Assembly: GCA_910577445.1 (NCBI GenBank)
Contig: CAJTMZ010000026.1
Coordinates: 26,005-38,386 of the forward strand
Length of the DNA stretch: 12,382 bases
Origin: an uncultured Lachnospiraceae bacterium
Lineage (GTDB): Bacteria; Bacillota; Clostridia; Lachnospirales; Lachnospiraceae
Direction: 5' to 3'
The notes beneath the pieces were generated by a model. The model was not told where the DNA came from. It saw only the letters and a program-made list of their open reading frames with translations, and made no database searches. Positions 6,985-12,382 of the stretch are shown here, one piece after another; within the stretch, counting starts at the first letter, position 1, and each line of letters begins with the position of its first letter. The position numbers and the translations under genes were made by a program.

Positions 6985-7854
6985 TTACCCGCCGGAGTAA
7001 TCCGTCATGCGGCACTGCAGCTTATAGACAATCCACAGCATAGCGCCGAGAACCACAAACATCACCCATGCGGAGGCTGAAAGCTTTTGCATGTTCATGG
7101 CCGTGAACTGGTTATTCATGTAGTGCTGCAGCATGTAAATAGACGGCGTGGGATAAGCCCCGTACAGCATGTAGACTTCCTTAAATACCTTAAAGGAATT
7201 TACAATCGACATCAGCAGTACCACAAAGGTGGTAGGGCTTAAATATATCCATGTTATGTACTTAAACTGTTCCCAGGAGGTGGCCCCGTCTATCTGGCTC
7301 TGTTCGTAATAGGCTTTGGGAATCCAGTTGATTCCCGACCAGAATAAAACGATGGAAAAGCTGATATTCTTCCACAGAAACACGATGACAATCACCGCAA
7401 AGGCCCAGCCGCTGTTTTCAAGGCTTAAGGGCTTATTTCCCGCTATCTGCCACAAACTGCTGATAAGCCCTGTCTTTCCGAAAACCGATTTCCAGAAGGC
7501 AATGGTGGTTCCGGAGGGTACAATCAGCGGAATCAGCAGAAAAAACAGAACCGTCTTTCCCCACTTTTTATCCTTAAGCGCAAGCACCAAAAGTAAGGCG
7601 GCCGCCATGCCAAGAGGAACGGAAGCCAGTATGAAAAGCAGCGTGTTTCTGCCGGCCTGCATATACAAATCGTTGGCAAACAGACTCCCGAAATGTTTAA
7701 AGCCCGCCCATTTTTTATCCGCCATGTTGTTAATCAGGGAATAATACAGCGTGGACAGGAACGGGACAATGTAAAAAAAGCACATTCCCGCCAGACTGGG
7801 CAGGATAAAAAGCAGACACAGAAAGTCTTTTTTCGTTTTTTGTGTTTTTTTCAT
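6985..7854 (-). CDS. Sugar ABC transporter permease, MalF/UgpA-type (CUT1)
   Basis: The 289-residue protein has six predicted membrane helices, starting with the LCLLFILPSLAGMCFFYIVPFL segment typical of UgpA/LacF-type permeases. The EAA loop reads YYEQSQIDGATSWEQFKYIT with Asp-Gly-Ala at about 189-191; the EAA itself has drifted to EQS, while the DGA and the ITxxxLSP end are kept. I chose the ATG at 7854 because GAGGAGG lies 6 nt upstream. The in-frame ATGs at 7869 and 7881 overlap the BlaI-like gene and lack such sites. It lies 11 nt after the BlaI-like stop, with its ribosome binding site overlapping that stop region, so the two are probably translationally coupled. It should pair with the MalG-type protein downstream to form the channel. 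The substrate is unknown. Confidence 0.92.
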   Translation of the reverse strand: MKKTQKTKKDFLCLLFILPSLAGMCFFYIVPFLSTLYYSLINNMADKKWAGFKHFGSLFANDLYMQAGRNTLLFILASVPLGMAAALLLVLALKDKKWGKTVLFFLLIPLIVPSGTTIAFWKSVFGKTGLISSLWQIAGNKPLSLENSGWAFAVIVIVFLWKNISFSIVLFWSGINWIPKAYYEQSQIDGATSWEQFKYITWIYLSPTTFVVLLMSIVNSFKVFKEVYMLYGAYPTPSIYMLQHYMNNQFTAMNMQKLSASAWVMFVVLGAMLWIVYKLQCRMTDYSGG

Positions 7855-7865
7855 TTTGTGCCTCC

Positions 7866-8249
7866 TCATTCTTTCTCCCATTCCTCCAGGATACGTTTCA
7901 GCTCGTTCTTTTCCTCCTCACTCACCTTTTCGCCGCCGTTTAAGGCCGTGAGCATTTTGGAAAAGGAACCCTCGCAGTTCCTGTCAAGGAACTCCCGTGA
8001 TATTTTCTTTATGTATTCGTTCCGGGTGATAAGCGGTATATAAAGCCTGCGTCCGCTTTCGCTGACATCCCCCGCCAGATTTTTCTGTCTTATCCTGAAA
8101 AGCAGGGTGTTCACGGTCTGCTTTTTCCAGTTTCTTTTTGTGCGGTCATTCACGCACTTATGCAATTCGCCAAAACCCATGGGTCTTTCGCATTCCCACA
8201 GCACCTCCATAATCTCCATTTCTCCCTCTGTCAGGTGAATTGAGCTCAT
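7866..8249 (-). CDS. BlaI/MecI/CopY-family transcriptional repressor
   Basis: The 127-residue protein matches the BlaI/MecI family along its whole length (usual length about 120-130). The winged helix is visible as LTEGEMEIMEVLWECERPMG, then WKKQTVNTLLFRIRQKNLAG (recognition helix) and the wing SESGRRLYIPLITRNEYIKK. The C-terminal dimerisation part has the family's FLDRNCEGSFSKMLTALN stretch. GGAGG lies 6 nt before the ATG. Classical members are cleaved after a signal from a BlaR1/MecR1 metallopeptidase, usually encoded next to them; none is visible here. It is the first gene of an operon with two sugar ABC permeases, so it probably controls them, an unusual pairing. I see no TACA/TGTA-type operator in the upstream region, which is instead filled by a GC-rich structured element. 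Confidence 0.93.
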   Translation of the reverse strand: MSSIHLTEGEMEIMEVLWECERPMGFGELHKCVNDRTKRNWKKQTVNTLLFRIRQKNLAGDVSESGRRLYIPLITRNEYIKKISREFLDRNCEGSFSKMLTALNGGEKVSEEEKNELKRILEEWEKE

Positions 8250-8270
8250 TCCTGTCCTCCTGTTTTGATT

Positions 8271-8440
8271 CCCGCGAGCAATGAGCCAAGCGGCTGCGAA
8301 GCAGACATTTGGCGAATGCCGCGAGGGTCACATACCCCGCAGCTTGCTGCGTTGCAAGTTTGATGCTCCGTCAGCTTGCTGCGGGGTTGTTGACTGTGAG
8401 GGGGCTCAACAATGCATTGCAGATGTTGGCAGCATGGAGG
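8271..8440. repeat. GC-rich structured intergenic element
   Basis: This gene-free stretch between divergent genes is full of inverted repeats. CCCCGCAGC (8335-8343) pairs with GCTGCGGGG (8378-8386). On the minus strand a small hairpin CTTGC-AACGCA-GCAAG stacks next to that stem. GCCAA (8284-8288) pairs with TTGGC (8309-8313) around the inner hairpin CTGC-GAA-GCAG. TTGTTGA (8387-8393) pairs with TCAACAA (8406-8412). CAGCTTGCTGCG occurs twice in direct orientation (8340-8351 and 8372-8383). No coding frame is convincing. It reads like a palindromic dispersed intergenic repeat or a structured leader RNA; I cannot tell which strand is active. Confidence 0.65.
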
Positions 8441-8446
8441 ATTTTT

Positions 8447-8863
8447 ATGAACATTAAAGAGAATTCAAATTTTAAGAGTGTGGAACTTTCTGACGAGGAA
8501 ATTGATATTTATTCGCTAAAAAACTGTGATTTTACATCTCATGCTTCTTTTGACAGATTTGAGCGGTTTGATGAAGCCTTTGAATTAAATAAAACAGACG
8601 GCAGACCGGCGCCATTTGACAGGATTTTCCGGGTTGATAAAGGACATCCAGATGGTGCTGAGCTGCATTGTGTGACGGAGAATGGTATTATTTTCATATT
8701 AAATGAAGAGAAGTTCAGAAACTGGGAAGGCTGCATCGTGACGGTTTTATTTGCCCGTGTGAACCAGACGAAACGGCTGTATAATGCTGTAGGTATTGAA
8801 TTTCCGGAGCCGATACGCAGGAAGTGTGAAGAATGGGAAAGGCGTGGATTGAATCAATCCTGA
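8447..8863 (+). CDS. Hypothetical protein, 138 residues
   Basis: I do not recognise this protein. It is soluble, has no signal peptide or membrane helix, and is acidic in its N-terminal half (VELSDEEIDIYSLKNCDF; FERFDEAFEL). The C-terminal half is more mixed and ends in a basic/Glu helix (EPIRRKCEEWERRG). The central GAELHCVTENGIIFILNEEKFRNWEG suggests a beta-rich small domain. The ATG at 8447 has GGAGG 6 nt upstream, which fixes the start. The frame stays open further upstream, but that part runs through the structured repeat and is unlikely to be translated. The gene is clearly more AT-rich than copA next door, hinting at a different origin. Its stop overlaps a convergent, apparently broken small gene by about 10 nt. 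No promoter is obvious. Confidence 0.72.
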   Translation: MNIKENSNFKSVELSDEEIDIYSLKNCDFTSHASFDRFERFDEAFELNKTDGRPAPFDRIFRVDKGHPDGAELHCVTENGIIFILNEEKFRNWEGCIVTVLFARVNQTKRLYNAVGIEFPEPIRRKCEEWERRGLNQS

Positions 8864-9070
8864 TTTTTCGATTGCGGGTTGCGCCGTCCCTGAACTTTTT
8901 CGTTTTCCTGGTCCCAATATAAATCATATGTTACCTTGCCTGTACTTCTTGTAAGATGGACAGGCTTAAATTCTTTTTGCCTGTTGGCACGCTTTATGTA
9001 GTGTATATCAGTGACACCGTTCTTGCTTCAAATAAAATTCAGTTGTCTCTTTTATTATTTTTTCCATCAT
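8854..9070 (-). pseudogene. Small frameshifted gene of unknown function
   Basis: On the minus strand, ATGATG at 9070 opens a frame reading MMEKIIKETTEFYLKQERCH, which stops at 9008. An overlapping second frame, with no usual start codon, reads NGVTDIHYIKRANRQKEF and continues through KPVHLTRSTGKVTYDLYW to a stop at 8854. Both pieces have protein-like composition. Joined by a single frameshift near 9010-9035 they would give a protein of about 70 residues. There is no good ribosome binding site before the ATG pair. I do not recognise the family. The simplest reading is a decayed small gene; a sequencing error in an intact gene is the main alternative. Confidence 0.45.
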
Positions 9071-9120
9071 AAAACTATAACGTACCTTTCCGCCGGAAGC
9101 AATCCGCGTTCTGTGCCCGT

Positions 9121-9150
9121 TCAGGCTGTCTTAACCGCCTGACATTTTTT
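9121..9150 (+). terminator. Possible intrinsic terminator just upstream of the copper promoter
   Basis: TCAGGC (9121-9126) and GCCTGA (9137-9142) form a 6-bp stem with a 10-nt loop, followed by six T at 9145-9150. It would insulate the csoR promoter from plus-strand transcription upstream. The stem is short, so confidence is moderate. Confidence 0.5.
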
Positions 9151-9152
9151 AC

Positions 9153-9181
9153 TTGACAAATACCCCATAGGGGTATATTAT
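9153..9181 (+). promoter_or_regulatory. Promoter of the csoR-copA operon
   Basis: A perfect -35 box TTGACA (9153-9158) is followed by a 17-nt spacer and TATTAT (9176-9181), one base from the -10 consensus. The predicted start is near 9188. The spacer is almost entirely the first CsoR-type operator, so repressor binding should exclude RNA polymerase directly. Confidence 0.88.
9160..9176. promoter_or_regulatory. CsoR-type copper operator 1
   Basis: ATACCCCATAGGGGTAT is a perfect inverted repeat around a central T and fits the TACCCC/GGGGTA pattern of CsoR operators. It sits between the -35 and -10 boxes. Confidence 0.88.
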
Positions 9182-9196
9182 AAATTTGTAAAGTAA

Positions 9197-9213
9197 ATAC
9201 CCCATAGGGGTAT
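9197..9213. promoter_or_regulatory. CsoR-type copper operator 2
   Basis: An identical copy of operator 1 lies exactly 37 bp downstream, just past the predicted transcription start. The identity extends to 21 bp (9158-9178 and 9195-9215). A second tetramer here could strengthen repression. Confidence 0.85.
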
Positions 9214-9245
9214 ATGAATCCATGGAAATAATAAGAGGTGATGGG

Positions 9246-9584
9246 ATGCCGCAAAAAGGAGATAATAAAAACCAGGAAAATATATGCAGCAACTGCGATA
9301 GCTGCCGTACCAAGCATACGCCCAGAGACGAAAAGCAGCGCAGACAGCTTCAAAACCGGTTAAACCGAATGGCGGGGCAACTAAACGGAATCAGCCGGAT
9401 GCTGGAGGAAAACCGGTACTGCGGGGATATCCTGACGCAGGTGGCGGCTGTGGAAAGCGCCCTGCAGAGCTTCGGCTATCTTATTTTGCAGGAGCATATG
9501 GAAACCTGCGTGGTGGAAGAAATCCGCAGCGGCAACACACAGATTGTGGAAGAAGTGACTGAACTGGTCAAAAAATTGAAATAG
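9246..9584 (+). CDS. csoR: CsoR-family copper-sensing repressor
   Basis: The 112-residue all-helical protein has the CsoR core RLNRMAGQLNGISRMLEENRYCGDIL. Its Cu(I) ligands are in the expected places: Cys59 (RYC), His84 and Cys88 (EHMETC). In this family Cu(I) binding releases the tetramer from its operator and turns on efflux genes. An N-terminal CSNCDSC stretch (14-20) adds three cysteines. I chose ATG 9246 because AGAGGTG lies 5 nt before it; the in-frame ATG at 9222 has no ribosome binding site and lies only 9 nt after operator 2. Two matching operators upstream suggest that it represses itself and copA. The stop codon is embedded in the copA ribosome binding site, giving 9 nt between the genes. 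Confidence 0.93.
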   Translation: MPQKGDNKNQENICSNCDSCRTKHTPRDEKQRRQLQNRLNRMAGQLNGISRMLEENRYCGDILTQVAAVESALQSFGYLILQEHMETCVVEEIRSGNTQIVEEVTELVKKLK

Positions 9585-9593
9585 GAGGCGTTT

Positions 9594-12296
9594 ATGACAA
9601 AGCAAAAATATACGGTGACAGGCATGACCTGTTCCGCCTGTTCCTCCCACGTGGAAAAAAGCGTCTGCAAGCTTTCGGGAATGGGCGATGTGACGGTGAA
9701 CCTGCTCACCAACAGTATGCAGGTCCAATATGACGAGAACCTTTGCAGTGAAGATAGCATCATAGAAGCGGTGGAGAAGGCAGGCTACGGCGCAAGTCCG
9801 GTTCAGGCCGGCGGAGCGCGGCAGGATATGTCCGGCAGCGGCGAGCGCGGCGTAAGGGAAGATGCGGGGAACCGCTCTTTGCAGAAAGAGAGCGGAAAAG
9901 ATAAAGCGGGACGGGAAGCCCTGAAACGGAAAAAGGAAAATAAGGAAATGAAGGTAAGGCTTACCGTTTCCATTGTTTTCATGCTTCTTCTGATGTTTGT
10001 GTCCATGTACCATATGTTTTTTATGTGGCTGAACCTTCCCGTACCGGGATGGCTGATGGTACTGTTTCACGGAAACGAAAACGCGCTGACCTTTGCGTTT
10101 ACCCAGTTTTTGCTCACGCTTCCGATTATCTATGTGAACAGGAAGTATTACCAGACCGGATTTAAAACCCTGTTCCACTTAAGCCCCAACATGGACAGCC
10201 TGATTGCCATCGGCTCGGGAGCGGCGCTTGTATACGGCGTTTTTGCCATTTACCGGATTGGCTACGGCCTGGGACACGGGGACGGCGCTCTGGTCTCGAA
10301 ATACGCCTCGGACCTTTATTTTGAGTCGGCGGGAATGATTCTGGCGTTGATTACGGTGGGAAAGTACATGGAATCGCGGTCAAAAGGCAAAACCGGAGAA
10401 GCCATAGAAAAACTGATGGATTTATCCCCCAAAACGGCCATTTTGCTTCAGGAAAACGGGGAGGAGACGGAAATTCCCACCTATCAGCTTATGAAGGACG
10501 ATTTGTTTGTGGTCAAACCCGGCAGTCTGATTCCGGTTGACGGCGTGGTGGTGGAGGGAACCTCCAGCGTCAACGAGGCTGCGATTACAGGGGAGAGCAT
10601 TCCCGTGGAAAAGCAGGCCGGCGACGCGGTGGTATCCGCCACAATGAACAAAGCAGGCAGATTGGTGTGCCGGGCGGTGAAAGTAGGGGAAGACACCACG
10701 CTATCCCAGATTATCCGTCTGGTGGAGGAGGCATCCGCCTCCAAAGCGCCCATCGCCAGAATGGCGGATAAAATTGCCGGGATTTTCGTGCCGGCGGTAA
10801 TGGGAATCGCTCTGGTTACCTTTTTTGTCTGGCTGATGGCCGGAGGCGGTTTTGAGGCGGCCATGTCAAGCGCGATTGCGGTGCTGGTGATTTCCTGCCC
10901 CTGCGCCCTGGGTCTTGCGACGCCCGTAGCCATTATGGTGGGAACCGGCGTGGGAGCGAAAAACGGAATCCTCATCAAATCCGGAGATGCTCTGCAGTCG
11001 GCAAAGGATATCGATACGGTGGTGCTTGACAAGACCGGAACCATCACGGAAGGCAGACCGAGAGTTACGGATATTTTTGGCTACAAAAAGGAGCTTGATA
11101 CAAGACGGCTGCTTGTGCTTGCGGCGGCCATTGAAAAACCCAGCGAGCACCCCCTTGCCGAGGCCATCTTAAACGAGGCGGAAAAGACGGGAGAAAAGAT
11201 TCCCGGCGTTACGGATTTCCAGGCGGTCTTTGGCAGAGGCGTTAAGGGAACCTGCGAAGGGAAAAGATATCTGGCTGGCAACAAAGCCTTTATGGAAGAT
11301 AACGGGATTTTGCTGACAGACTTACAGGAAGAGGCCATGGCGGACTTGTCGGCGGAAGGAAAAACCCCGCTTTTGTTTGCAGGGGAAGGAGAGCTTCTCG
11401 GAATCATAGGAGTTGCTGATACGGTTAAGGAGTCCTCTGTAAGAGCCGTCAGAGAGTTCCACGATATGAAAATAGAAGTGGTAATGCTGACCGGCGACAA
11501 TGAACGCACTGCCCAGGCGGTGCGCCGGGAACTGGGCATCAACCGGGTAGTGGCGGAAGTGCTTCCGGAGGATAAGGAGAAAGAAATCAGAAAGCTGCAG
11601 GGCGAAGGCAGAAAAGTGGCCATGATTGGGGACGGCATTAACGACGCGCCGGCGCTGGCCGCGGCGGATGTGGGAATCGCAATCGGTGCGGGAACGGACG
11701 TTGCCATTGACAGCGCCGACATCATCCTGATGAAAAGCAGGCTGACGGACGCTATCAGCGCCATCAGATTGAGCCGTGCAGTGATAAAAAACATTAAAGA
11801 AAACCTGTTCTGGGCTTTCTTTTACAATACCATTGGCATTCCGTTAGCCGCCGGACTTTTATATCCCGCCTTTGGCATTAAGTTAAATCCCATGTTCGGG
11901 GCGGCGGCCATGAGCCTGAGCAGCCTGTTCGTGGTGGGAAACGCGCTGCGGCTCCGCGGCTTTAAAGGACGCCGGCATGAGACCTCCGGTGAGGGACACA
12001 GCTCCGGTATTCAGGCAGAGGCCGATATCCGCAAGAAAGAATATAACCAAGAAAATACAGAAAAAACTTTGAAGGAGGAAAAGAAAATGACAAAGACAAT
12101 GACGATTGAGGGAATGATGTGTGCGCACTGCACAGGCAGGGTACAGAAAGCGCTTGAGGCAGTGCCGGGCGTTGAGAGTGTTGCCATGAGCCTTGAAAAC
12201 AAAAGCGCAAAAGTGACGCTTGGCGAAGACGTGGCGGATGAGGCGCTGAAAGCTGCCGTGACGGAAGCAGGATACGAAGTAGTGGAAGTAAAGTAA
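9594..12296 (+). CDS. copA: Cu+-exporting P1B-1-type ATPase with N- and C-terminal metal-binding domains
   Basis: The 900-residue membrane pump uses ATP to export Cu(I). An N-terminal heavy-metal-associated domain carries GMTCSACSSHV (CxxC at 13-16). A charged, Gly/Arg/Lys-rich linker leads to the membrane helices. The ion site shows CPC at 435-437, FFYNTIGIPLAAG in the next helix pair and MSLSSLFVVGNALRL in the last helix, a set typical of Cu+ pumps. The actuator has TGES. The ATPase domain has DKTGT (479-483, phosphorylated Asp), SEHPLAEA (the HP dipeptide), LTGDNERTA and GDGINDAPA (679-687). After the last helix a hydrophilic linker of about 45 residues leads to a second metal-binding domain with GMMCAHC, which is rare at this end and explains the extra length. 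AGGAGG overlapping the csoR stop drives translation. Confidence 0.96.
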   Translation: MTKQKYTVTGMTCSACSSHVEKSVCKLSGMGDVTVNLLTNSMQVQYDENLCSEDSIIEAVEKAGYGASPVQAGGARQDMSGSGERGVREDAGNRSLQKESGKDKAGREALKRKKENKEMKVRLTVSIVFMLLLMFVSMYHMFFMWLNLPVPGWLMVLFHGNENALTFAFTQFLLTLPIIYVNRKYYQTGFKTLFHLSPNMDSLIAIGSGAALVYGVFAIYRIGYGLGHGDGALVSKYASDLYFESAGMILALITVGKYMESRSKGKTGEAIEKLMDLSPKTAILLQENGEETEIPTYQLMKDDLFVVKPGSLIPVDGVVVEGTSSVNEAAITGESIPVEKQAGDAVVSATMNKAGRLVCRAVKVGEDTTLSQIIRLVEEASASKAPIARMADKIAGIFVPAVMGIALVTFFVWLMAGGGFEAAMSSAIAVLVISCPCALGLATPVAIMVGTGVGAKNGILIKSGDALQSAKDIDTVVLDKTGTITEGRPRVTDIFGYKKELDTRRLLVLAAAIEKPSEHPLAEAILNEAEKTGEKIPGVTDFQAVFGRGVKGTCEGKRYLAGNKAFMEDNGILLTDLQEEAMADLSAEGKTPLLFAGEGELLGIIGVADTVKESSVRAVREFHDMKIEVVMLTGDNERTAQAVRRELGINRVVAEVLPEDKEKEIRKLQGEGRKVAMIGDGINDAPALAAADVGIAIGAGTDVAIDSADIILMKSRLTDAISAIRLSRAVIKNIKENLFWAFFYNTIGIPLAAGLLYPAFGIKLNPMFGAAAMSLSSLFVVGNALRLRGFKGRRHETSGEGHSSGIQAEADIRKKEYNQENTEKTLKEEKKMTKTMTIEGMMCAHCTGRVQKALEAVPGVESVAMSLENKSAKVTLGEDVADEALKAAVTEAGYEVVEVK
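12087..12296 (+). CDS. Possible internal in-frame CopZ-like copper chaperone start within copA
   Basis: The last 69 codons of copA encode a complete heavy-metal-associated domain (MTKTMTIEGMMCAHCTGRVQ onward, ending EAGYEVVEVK), the size of a free CopZ chaperone. Its Met is residue 832 of CopA. AAGGAGG (12072-12078) sits 8 nt before this ATG, a spacing and strength matching the true starts in this window. The ribosome could therefore start here and also make a soluble chaperone that delivers Cu(I) to the pump. No stop codon separates it from the ATPase. An alternative is a simple gene fusion whose old ribosome binding site survives in the linker (EKTLKEEKKM). Confidence 0.5.
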   Translation: MTKTMTIEGMMCAHCTGRVQKALEAVPGVESVAMSLENKSAKVTLGEDVADEALKAAVTEAGYEVVEVK

Positions 12297-12382
12297 AAGG
12301 AAATCTTTTTTCCAGTCTTTCAAACCGGAAAATATGAGTCAGGACAAAAGCCGGAAAAGGGCGGCCGCTCCAGAGTATAAAC

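Noticed and set aside
8390..8418. Promoter for the orphan gene starting with TTGACT
   Set aside because: At 17 nt spacing the -10 position reads TGCATT, too far from consensus to support.
8309..8446. N-terminal extension of the orphan gene
   Set aside because: The frame is open, but it runs through the structured repeat and reads as low-quality sequence; GGAGG 6 nt before 8447 marks a better start.
8938..8980. Hairpin GCCTGT/ACAGGC followed by a T-rich stretch as a terminator of the orphan gene
   Set aside because: The loop is long, the T tract is interrupted and distant, and the region appears to be former coding sequence on the other strand.
9381..10178. Long minus-strand open frame opposite csoR and copA
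   Set aside because: It is antisense to two well-supported genes, His/Phe-rich in the way shadow frames are, with no ribosome binding site evidence or family resemblance.
12297..12333. Terminator after copA
   Set aside because: There is a T-rich stretch but no stable stem directly before it.
12334..12382. Start of another gene at the right edge (MSQDKSRKRAAAPEYK)
   Set aside because: The frame is open to the edge, but there are only 16 codons and no good ribosome binding site, so it cannot be supported.

Overview
The window looks like chromosomal DNA from an anaerobic Firmicute, most likely a gut Clostridia/Lachnospiraceae-type bacterium. The reasons are strong AGGAGG-type ribosome binding sites, tightly packed operons, and the gene families present: CotH/VTC/DUF4956, a BlaI-like repressor, CUT1 sugar permeases and a CsoR-CopA copper cassette. 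This is inference from gene content; no rRNA or other taxonomic marker is present.

Positions 37-4522 (minus strand) hold one probable operon behind a near-consensus promoter (TTGACG, 17 bp, TATAAT). The order is pepT (peptidase T), a VTC-domain (polyphosphate polymerase-like) protein, a CotH-kinase-family protein with an N-terminal chitobiase-like domain, and a DUF4956 four-helix membrane protein. pepT and the VTC gene overlap by 8 nt, and the VTC stop abuts the CotH start. The last three genes are more AT-rich to the eye than pepT and form a module of unknown function: a possible cytosolic polyphosphate or triphosphate enzyme, a membrane-anchored extracytoplasmic kinase-like protein and a membrane protein. 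It is the best candidate here for a poorly described system.

Positions 4541-5143 (minus) hold a complete small serine recombinase with no obvious mobile-element partner. Its upstream region carries a perfect 18-bp palindrome next to the terminator of the next operon.

Positions 5241-8249 (minus) hold a second operon: a BlaI/MecI-type repressor, two CUT1-type sugar ABC permeases, a 38-bp tandem repeat array, and a short single-pass protein resembling the C-terminal part of HlyD/RND-type membrane-fusion proteins. It ends in a good intrinsic terminator. The expected solute-binding protein, ATPase and BlaR1 sensor are absent.

Positions 8271-8440 hold a GC-rich, strongly self-complementary element between divergent genes. 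Next come an AT-rich orphan gene (plus, 138 codons) and a convergent small gene that appears frameshifted.

Positions 9121-12296 (plus) hold a copper-homeostasis operon. Its promoter has one CsoR-type operator in the -35/-10 spacer and a second identical one just downstream of the predicted start site. It drives csoR and copA. CopA is a Cu+ P-type ATPase with an extra C-terminal heavy-metal-binding domain. That domain has its own Shine-Dalgarno sequence and in-frame ATG, so the gene may also make a free CopZ-like chaperone.
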